From positions 248,001-312,000 of the forward strand of contig NZ_VLKG01000002.1 of NCBI RefSeq assembly GCF_007830255.1: 64,000 nucleotides of DNA, given 5' to 3'. The position numbers were made by a program, and so were the translations under genes. The DNA is from Azomonas agilis. GTDB taxonomy: Bacteria; Pseudomonadota; Gammaproteobacteria; Pseudomonadales; Pseudomonadaceae. A model generated the notes under the pieces. That model made no database searches, was not told the DNA's origin, and saw nothing but the letters and a program-made list of their open reading frames with translations. Shown piece by piece: positions 47,084 to 54,564 of the stretch (the first letter of the stretch is position 1; the number at the start of each line of letters is the position of its first letter).

Positions 47084-47622
47084 TTGGCCGGGCCGCTCCA
47101 GATTAACGACTTCACGTCATAACCTTGCTCAGTGGCCACCTTGAGCAGTATGTCGCGATCCGCTTGGGATAATTGGGGTTCACGGGCCAGCAGCCAAAGG
47201 AATTTATGGTCTGGGCTGCCTACCAAAGACATTTTGTATTCAGGATCTAAGTACAGCACCCAATAGTGGCCGCGTGTCATCCAAGGCAAGAGGTAGCTAA
47301 TGAGGTTATGGAAACGCACCCAAAAACGGCTGGTTTGGCCTTCTTCTTGTGGCCAAGCAGTGCCTTCGGCTTCTTGGATGAGCCCTTTATCCGTGCGGCA
47401 GCGGTTGATAACGGATAGCTCATCTTTGCCTATCACCTGATACTGGGCTTCCGATTGCAGGCAATCGCGTTGGTACACCATAGGCAAACGAGCGATCTCA
47501 TACCAAGTGCCTTGGTAACGGTTGAGATCCACGGAATCAACGGTTTTAGGGGGATTAGGGCCATAATCTGGGTTGCAGCCCGTTAATATGATCATCATCA
47601 ATAAGCTAAGCAGCAGGCGCAT
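47080..47622 (-). CDS. blc: Bacterial lipocalin (Blc-like) lipoprotein
   Basis: 180 residues from the ATG at 47622, with AGAGG eight bases upstream; a longer reading from 47688 is rejected. The signal MRLLLSLLMMIILTGCNPDY has a lipobox (LTGC). LNRYQGTWYEIARLP is the lipocalin GxW motif, with a full barrel of about 150 residues after it, ending HKFLWLLAREPQLS. Blc proteins sit in the outer membrane and bind lipids, often under starvation. Confidence 0.92.
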   Translation of the reverse strand: MRLLLSLLMMIILTGCNPDYGPNPPKTVDSVDLNRYQGTWYEIARLPMVYQRDCLQSEAQYQVIGKDELSVINRCRTDKGLIQEAEGTAWPQEEGQTSRFWVRFHNLISYLLPWMTRGHYWVLYLDPEYKMSLVGSPDHKFLWLLAREPQLSQADRDILLKVATEQGYDVKSLIWSGPAK

Positions 47623-47733
47623 GATGGAAACCTCTTGGCATAGGATTTTGTCCTCGTTATAGGCAGTGCCTCTAGGTGCGTCAACCAAGCCTTGGGCTTT
47701 AACTCGGCTCGCACGCTGAAGAACAGAGTTTTT

Positions 47734-47812
47734 AATATTCTTTATATTTATATATAATGAATAAATAGTTATTTTTTTGGAATAAAAGACAGGCGTAAAG
47801 TGCGGTTATTCC
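47734..47812 (+). promoter_or_regulatory. AT-rich promoter region with an inverted repeat before the rhodanese gene
   Basis: Very AT-rich DNA at 47730-47785 is followed by GGAATAA (47779-47785) and TTATTCC (47806-47812), a seven-base inverted repeat with a 20-base spacer. Its spacing could fit a dimeric regulator. TTATTCC recalls motifs I associate with the sulfur regulator CysB, but this is recollection and not verified. It lies 20 bp before the rhodanese start. Confidence 0.4.
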
Positions 47813-47831
47813 ATTTGGGGAGACGCTACAA

Positions 47832-48356
47832 ATGCCTGCTGTCGCTCAAGCCACTACGGCTGTTATTCAAGACGTCCGGCGCCCCACCGATTTGCGTGGT
47901 GTGCTGGAAACCGATCCTAAAATTCTTTTAGACCGCGCCTATGCACGCGGGCGTGCTCAAGGACTGAATTACGCCGGAAGCCTGTATCCACCGGAGGCTT
48001 GGAAACTGGTGCAATCTGGTTTGGCGGTACTCTTGGACGTACGCACCCTTGAGGAGCTTAAATTCGTAGGTCATGTTCCTGATACTCAACACCTTGCTTG
48101 GCAAACTGGCCCCAGCATGCTGAAAAACCCGCGTTTTTTACGGGAGTTCAAGGCACGTTTTAAACCCGATCAAATCATCGTTTTACTGTGCCGCAGTGGT
48201 AAGCGCTCGGCAGCGGCAGCACAAGCCGTCAGCGCGGCGGGTTATACGCAGGTGTTTAATGTACTGGAGGGCTTTGAGGGTGACCTTGATCTTCAGCAGC
48301 AACGTGGAGAACAGGGAGGGTGGCGGCATTGGGAATTACCCTGGATTCAAGACTGA
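47832..48356 (+). CDS. Rhodanese-domain protein of the encapsulin cluster
   Basis: 174 residues. After an N-terminal stretch (LDRAYARGRAQGLNYAGSL) the rhodanese domain has AVLLDVRTLEELKFVGHVP and the active-site loop CRSGKRSA with Cys120. Rhodaneses carry sulfur as a cysteine persulfide. A proposed role is passing sulfur to or from the encapsulated desulfurase, as rhodanese genes are common beside family 2A encapsulins. GGGGAGAC lies before the ATG. A 195-bp gap separates it from the acetyltransferase. Confidence 0.88.
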   Translation: MPAVAQATTAVIQDVRRPTDLRGVLETDPKILLDRAYARGRAQGLNYAGSLYPPEAWKLVQSGLAVLLDVRTLEELKFVGHVPDTQHLAWQTGPSMLKNPRFLREFKARFKPDQIIVLLCRSGKRSAAAAQAVSAAGYTQVFNVLEGFEGDLDLQQQRGEQGGWRHWELPWIQD

Positions 48357-48433
48357 TGAGCCGCTACATAGAGCACAAAATCTCAGATAAGAATTTTTTC
48401 TAAAACTAATCGATATTACCAAAAGTAAGCACC

Positions 48434-48452
48434 TTAGATTAGGATGATCTAA
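48434..48452 (+). promoter_or_regulatory. Inverted repeat in the rhodanese-acetyltransferase gap
   Basis: TTAGAT and ATCTAA face each other around seven bases. A second pair, GGTGAGT (48495-48501) and ACTCACC (48519-48525), could form a hairpin closer to the gene. Together they suggest that the acetyltransferase-encapsulin part may have its own control. No clear -35/-10 pair was found. Confidence 0.3.
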
Positions 48453-48551
48453 CAGTGCAGGCCAAACTTTGCCCCGTATTGTGCTGAGTTTTGGGGTGAG
48501 TCTGTTAGGAACGCTGGTACTCACCTCGCTTAGCGTATCAGGATGCCCGCA

Positions 48552-49505
48552 ATGACCGATGCCTCACATACTGATTTACCTCGTCCGGTTAACTGGCAGT
48601 TAGGCCGGATTGTGGATGAGTTAAAAGCCGCTCGTACGGATTGGCGCACCCAAAGCGGTCGCCCGCTGGAGTTGGGGATTCGAGAGTTACCGGCTCGGGC
48701 TGCGATTAGGGAAATTATTGAACAGCTGATTGGTGCGCTGTTCCCCATGCGCCTCGGGCCAGTGGATTTACGCAAGGAAAGTGAGGATTTTTACGTAGGG
48801 CACACCCTAGATCGAGCCTTGGATGCCTTACTCGGCCAAGTGCGTTTAGAGTTGCGCTACTTCGCCCGTCAACGGGGTGAAACCAACGGTGAGTTAGCCT
48901 TGCAGGAACAGGCCACAGCCATTGTGCAGGATTTTGCCAATGCCTTACCCGGGCTGCGGCGTTTGCTGGATACCGACGTACTGGCCGCTTACCAAGGTGA
49001 CCCAGCGGCGCGCAGTGTGGATGAGGTGTTGTTGTGTTACCCCGGCATTTTGGCCGTGATTCATCACCGATTGGCGAATCATCTGTATAAAGCCGGTCTG
49101 CCGTTGTTGGCGCGGATTGGTTCGGAAATCGCCCACTCGGCCACCGGAATTGATATTCATCCGGGGGCGGAAATCGGGCACAGTTTCTTCATCGACCACG
49201 GTACTGGGGTGGTGATTGGAGAGACAGCCGTTATTGGCGACCGAGTCCGCATTTATCAAGCGGTGACTCTGGGCGCGAAGCGGTTTGAGGTGGACGACAG
49301 CGGGCAACTGGTTAAAGGCCAGCCGCGTCATCCGATTATTGAAGACGATGTTGTGATCTACGCTGGGGCTACTATCCTCGGGCGCATCACCATCGGTAAG
49401 GGCTCCACCATTGGTGGAAACGTTTGGGTGACCCGCAGCGTGCCAGAAGGCAGCAATATCACCCAAGCGACCCTACAGCAACATGCGCCAGGCAACGAGC
49501 GGTAG
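48552..49505 (+). CDS. Serine O-acetyltransferase (EpsC/CysE-like)
   Basis: 317 residues from the ATG at 48552, with CAGGAT upstream; an in-frame ATG at 48543 overlaps that site. The enzyme acetylates serine to O-acetylserine, the carbon acceptor for cysteine synthesis. An N-terminal helical part is followed by a left-handed beta-helix of hexapeptide repeats (ATGIDIHPGAEIGHSFFIDH), holding the active His in FFIDHGTG. The C-terminus is QQHAPGNER. Longer than E. coli CysE (273) because of the N-terminal part. It is 54 bp before the encapsulin gene and fits cysteine supply to the desulfurase. Confidence 0.9.
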   Translation: MTDASHTDLPRPVNWQLGRIVDELKAARTDWRTQSGRPLELGIRELPARAAIREIIEQLIGALFPMRLGPVDLRKESEDFYVGHTLDRALDALLGQVRLELRYFARQRGETNGELALQEQATAIVQDFANALPGLRRLLDTDVLAAYQGDPAARSVDEVLLCYPGILAVIHHRLANHLYKAGLPLLARIGSEIAHSATGIDIHPGAEIGHSFFIDHGTGVVIGETAVIGDRVRIYQAVTLGAKRFEVDDSGQLVKGQPRHPIIEDDVVIYAGATILGRITIGKGSTIGGNVWVTRSVPEGSNITQATLQQHAPGNER

Positions 49506-49559
49506 TCTTTGACGAACCGGCCGGTCCTCTGCATTCACCCGACTGTTTTGGAGTGATTC

Positions 49560-50492
49560 ATGAGTGATCAACAGGATGTACGTCTGGCCCTTGGCGACAG
49601 TGCTGCGCGCCAGTTAGCCAATGCCACTAAGACCGTACCTCAGCTTTCCACCATCAGCCCCCGCTGGTTGGTGCACCTGCTGCAATGGACGCCGGTAGAG
49701 GCGGGTATTTTTCGTCTGAACAAGGTGAAAAACCCGCTCAACGTTCAAGTCGCCTGTTCTCAGCGCGACGAGGCCGTATTACCGCAAACCTTTGTGGATT
49801 ATGAAGATCAACCTCGTGAATATTTCCTGAATGCGGTTACCACCATTCTGGATGTGCACACCCGTGTTTCCGATCTGTACAGCAGCCCGCACGACCAAAT
49901 CCGTGAGCAACTGCGCCTGACCATCGAAACCATCAAAGAGCGTCAGGAAAACGAGCTGATCAACAACCCCGAATACGGTTTGTTGGCCAGTGTCGATCCG
50001 GCTCAGCGTATTTCCACCCTGACCGGTGCGCCTACCCCTGATGATCTGGATGAGTTGATCACCAAGGTGTGGAAAGAGCCCGCTTTCTTCCTCGCCCATC
50101 CGCTGGCTATTGCGGCCTTTGGTCGTGAGTGCACCCGCCGTGGTGTGCCGCCACCCACCGTCAGCCTGTTTGGTTCCCAGTTCCTGACCTGGCGCGGTCT
50201 GCCTTTGATTCCGTCGGACAAGGTACCGGTAGATGAGGAAGGCAAAACCAAGATTCTGCTGCTGCGTGTGGGCGATCAGCGTCAGGGCGTAATCGGTCTG
50301 TATCAGCCCGGTGTGGCCGGTGAGCAAAGTCCGGGGCTGTCGGTGCGCTTCATGGGCATCAACCGCAACGCCATCGCCTCCTACCTGATTTCTCTGTACT
50401 GCTCGCTGGCGGTACTGACGGAAGATGCGTTGGCCGTGCTCGATGACGTGGAGGTCGGAAAGTACCATGCCTACCCAGACACCTACCAATAA
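49560..50492 (+). CDS. Family 2A encapsulin shell protein
   Basis: 310 residues. I recognise the family 2A encapsulin (SrpI/MMP1-like) start ALGDSAARQLANATKTVPQL, and ISPRWLVHLLQWTPVEAGIF and YDQIREQL-like SSPHDQIREQLRLTIET; the fold is expected to be HK97-type. No cNMP-binding insert, as in family 2B, is present. The protein would assemble into a hollow shell. GGAG lies six bases before the ATG. The 3' end overlaps the cargo gene by 26 bp, so cargo and shell are probably co-translated. Position between the acetyltransferase and the cysteine desulfurase is diagnostic. Confidence 0.93.
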   Translation: MSDQQDVRLALGDSAARQLANATKTVPQLSTISPRWLVHLLQWTPVEAGIFRLNKVKNPLNVQVACSQRDEAVLPQTFVDYEDQPREYFLNAVTTILDVHTRVSDLYSSPHDQIREQLRLTIETIKERQENELINNPEYGLLASVDPAQRISTLTGAPTPDDLDELITKVWKEPAFFLAHPLAIAAFGRECTRRGVPPPTVSLFGSQFLTWRGLPLIPSDKVPVDEEGKTKILLLRVGDQRQGVIGLYQPGVAGEQSPGLSVRFMGINRNAIASYLISLYCSLAVLTEDALAVLDDVEVGKYHAYPDTYQ

Positions 50493-52308
50493 TCTGCCCC
50501 CTGTGCCCGAAGCACAGGTTCCGGCGGGTTTACCTGACCTTGGCGCGCTGACGCAGCTGGCTAACCAGCTGTTCTCCAGCCTGCCGGGTGGGGGTGGGGT
50601 GACGGCGTTGCATGCGCCTTCTATTCCCACCAGCGCGCCGCCGCCCGCTGAGGCAGCAGCGGTGCAGACTCCGCAGGAGTTGCAACCGGCGGGTGTGGCG
50701 GATGGCTTGGATTTGGGTACCCCAGCCGCCTATACGGCAGCGATTCCGGTGGTATTCCCCACGGCGGGCGGGCTTGCGCCCTCCGCCAGTGGTGCGCCTA
50801 TTCCGGGCAGCCCTACACCCTATTACTTTTTAGGTTCGCCTGAGACTCAGGGCGCTGCGCGGGGAACGGAGGTTCCGGCCGCCAGCCCGCAGCCTTACGC
50901 CAGCACTTCGGACGATTTGGCGGCGGTTTTTGAGTCGGTGCTGAAGTCGCCAGAGCCTGCGGCCCGTTCAGAGCGCAGCTCAGCGGCAGCGGCTCCGACA
51001 GCTTCCCGCTCCAGCGGTCACGGCTTCTATTTTTTAGAGCCGGGATTGGCGCGGCGGGATAAAGCGCCGGACAGCCGTCACCAACCCTCAGCGCAAAAGC
51101 CCTTTGATGTGCAGGCGGTGCGGCGGGATTTTCCGATCCTGTCGGAGCGGGTGAATGGTAAGCCGTTAGTCTGGTTCGATAACGCCGCCACCACGCAAAA
51201 GTCGCGTTCGGTGATTGAGCGGGTCAGCTACTTTTACGAGCACGAAAACTCCAACATCCACCGTGCTGCCCATGAGCTGGCGGCCCGTGCCACGGATGCC
51301 TACGAAAATGCCCGCAACATTGTGGCGCGTTTTATTGGTGCCTCGGCGCAGGAAATCATCTTCGTGCGTGGCACCACGGAAGGCATCAACCTGTTGGCCA
51401 ATACCTTCGGCCAGCAGGAGATCGGTGAGGGTGACGAGATCATCGTTTCCCATTTGGAGCACCACGCCAACATTGTGCCTTGGCAGTTACTGGCCAAGCG
51501 CAAAGGCGCCAAGCTGCGGGTAATTCCCGTGGATGACAGCGGGCAAATCCGTCTGGACGAGCTTGCCAAACTGCTTAATCCGCGTACCAAGCTGGTATCC
51601 ATCACCCAGGTTTCCAACGCGCTGGGCACGGTCACGCCGGTGGCGGAGGTGATTGCGCTGGCCCACGCGGCGGGCGTTAAGGTGCTGGTGGATGGGGCGC
51701 AATCTATTGCCCACATTAAGGTCGATGTGCGGGCCTTGGATGCGGACTTCTTTGTGTTCTCAGGACACAAGATTTTCGGTCCTACCGGTATTGGTGTGGT
51801 GTACGGCAAGAAGGCACTGCTGGATCAGCTACCGCCGTGGCAGGGTGGCGGCAATATGATCGCGGACGTGACCTTCGAGCACACGGTATTCCAAGAGGCT
51901 CCGGCGCGTTTTGAGGCCGGTACCGGCAATATCGCCGATGCCGTGGGTTTGGGTGCGGCACTGGAGTACGTGGAACGGGTCGGGCTGGATAACATTGCCC
52001 GTTACGAGCACGACCTGTTGGAGTACGCCACTCATGGTCTGTCCCGCATTCCCGGCTTACGCCTGATTGGCACGGCGGCTCACAAGGCTAGCGTGGCGTC
52101 CTTTGTCTTGGAAGGCTACCGCACCGAAGAGGTGGGCGCGGCGTTGAACAAGGAAGGTATTGCAGTGCGCTCCGGTCATCATTGCGCGCAGCCGATTTTG
52201 CGGCGTTTTGGGGTTGAGGCCACGGTGCGGCCGTCCTTTGCCTTTTACAACACGCTGGATGAAATCGATTTGCTGGTGCGCACGGTGCGCAAACTAGCTA
52301 AGCGTTAA
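50467..52308 (+). CDS. SufS-like cysteine desulfurase, encapsulin cargo
   Basis: 613 residues from the ATG at 50467. Residues 1-211 are low-complexity, rich in Pro, Ala, Ser and Gly, with short motifs (LTQLANQLFSSLPGG, PYYFLG, GFYFLEPG) and no fold expected. This is where the shell-targeting signal lies in family 2A cargo proteins. The catalytic part begins near 212 (PFDVQAVRRDFPILSERVNG) and is a group II desulfurase: the PLP lysine is Lys435 (FSGHKIFGPTG) and the persulfide cysteine is Cys573 (RSGHHCAQPI). It releases sulfur from cysteine inside the shell. It overlaps the shell gene and ends at a terminator. Confidence 0.93.
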   Translation: MPTQTPTNNLPPVPEAQVPAGLPDLGALTQLANQLFSSLPGGGGVTALHAPSIPTSAPPPAEAAAVQTPQELQPAGVADGLDLGTPAAYTAAIPVVFPTAGGLAPSASGAPIPGSPTPYYFLGSPETQGAARGTEVPAASPQPYASTSDDLAAVFESVLKSPEPAARSERSSAAAAPTASRSSGHGFYFLEPGLARRDKAPDSRHQPSAQKPFDVQAVRRDFPILSERVNGKPLVWFDNAATTQKSRSVIERVSYFYEHENSNIHRAAHELAARATDAYENARNIVARFIGASAQEIIFVRGTTEGINLLANTFGQQEIGEGDEIIVSHLEHHANIVPWQLLAKRKGAKLRVIPVDDSGQIRLDELAKLLNPRTKLVSITQVSNALGTVTPVAEVIALAHAAGVKVLVDGAQSIAHIKVDVRALDADFFVFSGHKIFGPTGIGVVYGKKALLDQLPPWQGGGNMIADVTFEHTVFQEAPARFEAGTGNIADAVGLGAALEYVERVGLDNIARYEHDLLEYATHGLSRIPGLRLIGTAAHKASVASFVLEGYRTEEVGAALNKEGIAVRSGHHCAQPILRRFGVEATVRPSFAFYNTLDEIDLLVRTVRKLAKR

Positions 52309-52330
52309 GGTTGCTCGTGTGAAGGAAACG

Positions 52331-52368
52331 AATCCCCGGTGGCTCCGTAGCGACCGGGGATTTTTTAT
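52331..52368 (+). terminator. Rho-independent terminator of the encapsulin operon
   Basis: AATCCCCGGT and ACCGGGGATT form a ten-base perfect stem around a 12-base loop, followed by a run of T. It lies 23 bp after the desulfurase stop. Confidence 0.9.
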
Positions 52369-52380
52369 CCTTGGAGTTTC

Positions 52381-52707
52381 TCAGCGGCGAATATAGCCCC
52401 AACGGTTGTCCCGATCCCGATCCCGATCCCGATCCCGATCCCGATCCCGATCCCGATCCCGATCCCGATCCCGATCCCAGTGATGGTTGCGTTGGTGTTC
52501 GTAGTGGTGGCGGTAAGCTTCTTTATGTTTCCAATAGGCGCGTGGAGGCTCAGCGCGGTGGTAATGATGATGGTGGTCGTAACGCTCTTGGTGGCGGTAG
52601 TAACTTGGGCCTCCTCGTTCATAACCACGATGGTCATCATGGGAATAAGCGATGCTTGCGATAGCACAGCTGGCCACAATCAACATCAGCTTAGTGAATA
52701 GGCGCAT
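52381..52707 (-). CDS. Exported His-rich protein with an Arg-Asp repeat tail
   Basis: 108 residues, with GGAGA before the ATG. A signal peptide MRLFTKLMLIVASCAIASIA is followed by a His/Tyr-rich part (YDHHHHYHRAEPP) and a tail of about 12 Arg-Asp pairs ending RWGYIRR. The tail comes from a GATCCC hexamer array. Histidines may bind metal and the tail is strongly charged; function is unknown. Its copy number should vary between strains without breaking the frame. It is read towards the encapsulin operon terminator. Confidence 0.6.
   Translation of the reverse strand: MRLFTKLMLIVASCAIASIAYSHDDHRGYERGGPSYYRHQERYDHHHHYHRAEPPRAYWKHKEAYRHHYEHQRNHHWDRDRDRDRDRDRDRDRDRDRDRDNRWGYIRR
52409..52478. repeat. 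GATCCC hexamer tandem array
   Basis: Eleven perfect GATCCC units (52413-52478) plus a partial unit on the left. Because the unit is six bases, gain or loss keeps the reading frame and only changes the number of Arg-Asp pairs. Confidence 0.95.
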
Positions 52708-52774
52708 GAAATCAGTCTCCTACGGAACGATCCGTTACTGATTAGGCAGCGAGGCACGCAAAAAGTTGTGGCTG

Positions 52775-53518
52775 TTATTGCACCGGTAAAAAATTGATAA
52801 ACAATAGGCTGTGGGCGTAATTAACCCCTATACGCCGGTTTTGTTCTTCCAAAACCTGCACCATCAGATCCAGACGAGCGACGATTTTTCCAAACTCCAC
52901 GGCAAAGCTTAGGTTACGCCCGTCTTCGGATATTTCGTTGGAGAGCAGCAGCGGTTGCCCTTGAACATCTTTGCGTTGGGACAGCAGCCAAGCTGCCTTC
53001 TCCATATTCCGCGCTGCATTGTGTATGTATTGAGCCTCTACCTTGTCGGTTAGGTAGAACTCAGTGCGGCCGCCGTGGGCGGTAATCAGCATAGTGGCAA
53101 TGGCGTAAATAAAACCGCCGACCCGATCACCGTTAAAGTGGGGGCTTAGCACATAGCTTAAAGCCTGTACTTCTTTGAGCCCTTGCAGTGCGGGTAAGGC
53201 TTGGTTGTGTTCAATGGCATGGCGAATCTTTTGTTCTGCAATATCTATATTGGGGTAACCGCTTTTATGCAGTTCGCGCGGATTGCGTTGATAAAGCTTA
53301 TGCATCAAGCGGTACAGACTATTGAGGTTATCCCGCATGGCCAGCGTGGACATCCGATCGAAAGGGCTCTGAAACACCTCACTAGCCCGAGCAGGGGCTA
53401 CTTGATGGGTAACTGGCGCTGTAGTTCCACCACAGGCACAGAGCGTTAGGCTAAGTCCAGCGATCAGGTTTATAGAAATACAACGCGCACAGTGTTGCCA
53501 GACTTGTGATGTGGTCAA
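52775..53518 (-). CDS. Putative lipoprotein of unknown function
   Basis: 247 residues from a TTG at 53518, chosen because AAGGAG lies nine bases upstream; another TTG at 53554 has no such site. The signal INLIAGLSLTLCACGG ends in a lipobox (TLCAC). The mature part is mostly helical, with MSTLAMRDNLNSLYRLMHKLY and FIYAIATMLITAHGGRTEFYL; I recognise no named domain. It follows the gene at 53659 and a terminator-like hairpin. Confidence 0.6.
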   Translation of the reverse strand: MTTSQVWQHCARCISINLIAGLSLTLCACGGTTAPVTHQVAPARASEVFQSPFDRMSTLAMRDNLNSLYRLMHKLYQRNPRELHKSGYPNIDIAEQKIRHAIEHNQALPALQGLKEVQALSYVLSPHFNGDRVGGFIYAIATMLITAHGGRTEFYLTDKVEAQYIHNAARNMEKAAWLLSQRKDVQGQPLLLSNEISEDGRNLSFAVEFGKIVARLDLMVQVLEEQNRRIGVNYAHSLLFINFLPVQ

Positions 53519-53556
53519 AGGAAAGGGCTCCTTGCCATGCTCAGAGAACTCCAAGG

Positions 53557-53584
53557 AAAAAGAAGCCCTATATATTAAGGGCTT
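53557..53584 (-). terminator. Terminator-like hairpin downstream of the membrane protein gene
   Basis: On the minus strand AAGCCCT and AGGGCTT pair around an eight-base loop, followed by CTTTTTCC. It lies between the stop at 53659 and the next gene. Confidence 0.6.
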
Positions 53585-53658
53585 TAAGAGAAAATGACGA
53601 TTTATGTGGGAGTATTAGCGAACTGAAAGGTTCAATTTAAATCGTTAGTCTAAAAATG

Positions 53659-54288
53659 TTATTGATTGCTCAATTCGGTATGAGCTTTTTGGCGATGAAA
53701 TATATAAGAGCCGTAGGCAATAAAAATATAACCCAGTAACTCCAAGCCTTCTTGTAAGGCTGCTTTATAGTCGTAAGAGTATTCAGCGATCATAATATGC
53801 TTCCAGATCATACGGCCACTTCCGAAAATACGGCTGAATACTAAAACGATGAGTACTCCAAAAATAATATGGTAGTAAGCCTTGGTATCAATAAAATAAG
53901 CCATAGGTCTTAATACGGATTTTTTACCCAAGGTACTGGCATATAAGATACAAACCGTGGATAAAAGCATTGCCGGCCAGAACCAAAAGCCGTGATACAC
54001 ATAGTCAAATAAGCCATCCTGCTCGCGAATCAGCATACAGCTGAAAAAGCCAGCGACTAGCACGCAAAACCCTCGATATTCTGGGAATTTCCAGGCGTGA
54101 AGCCAGAAAATAAAGGAGCTAGCGAAGAGTAGTAGGGTTTGACTGACTTGAGTTACTGATAATTCTCCTACCGTTTTTAAATTCAACATATCAAATAAAA
54201 CAGCGGCAGGTACAAAGGTTACCAATAAAGCTAGAGTTATAAACTCGCTTATGGCTTTAGTTATAATTGATTTAGGTTTCGACAGCAT
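53659..54288 (-). CDS. Membrane protein of unknown function
   Basis: 209 residues with about five or six hydrophobic spans (ITLALLVTFVPAAVLFDML, TLLLFASSFIFWLHAWKF, AMLLSTVCILYASTL, IIFGVLIVLVFSRIFG). Between spans it has conserved-looking REQDGLFDYVYHGFWFWP. I do not recognise the family. The region 54289-54564 before it has no gene. AT-rich compared with gatB. Confidence 0.6.
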   Translation of the reverse strand: MLSKPKSIITKAISEFITLALLVTFVPAAVLFDMLNLKTVGELSVTQVSQTLLLFASSFIFWLHAWKFPEYRGFCVLVAGFFSCMLIREQDGLFDYVYHGFWFWPAMLLSTVCILYASTLGKKSVLRPMAYFIDTKAYYHIIFGVLIVLVFSRIFGSGRMIWKHIMIAEYSYDYKAALQEGLELLGYIFIAYGSYIFHRQKAHTELSNQ

Positions 54289-54512
54289 AATAGTTTAATT
54301 CCAGTTATTGAGTTAGTGCATTGGTGTAATTGGTTGAGTGTTTGATGCCTCCTGAAGAGTTAGTGTGAAATTAAAAATATATAAAATGCTGATAAATAAA
54401 TTTTCTCAGCTGCTTAATGTTTATTTTTATTGGTTTGACAGTATTAGATAGGGTTGAGCTGGAGTAGTTGCCGAGTTATGTGTGCAACCTACAGGGTTAT
54501 AGTAAAGGGGTT

Positions 54513-54560
54513 AAGGGCGGCTCAGCCATTGACTGATTGTTTGATGAATGGGCCGCCCTT
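54513..54560 (-). terminator. Possible long-loop terminator of gatB
   Basis: AAGGGCGGC (54513-54521) and GCCGCCCTT (54552-54560) pair perfectly across a 30-base loop on the minus strand, 5 bp after gatB. No strong U tail. Confidence 0.4.
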
Positions 54561-54564
54561 AATC

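Noticed and set aside
52409-52478. CRISPR-like array
   Set aside because: Units are six bases without spacers, so it is a simple tandem repeat in a coding region.
52371-52664. Plus-strand frame with a Pro-Asp repeat across the GATCCC array
   Set aside because: It reads the same repeat in the opposite direction, has no signal peptide or ribosome site, and overlaps the better supported minus-strand gene.
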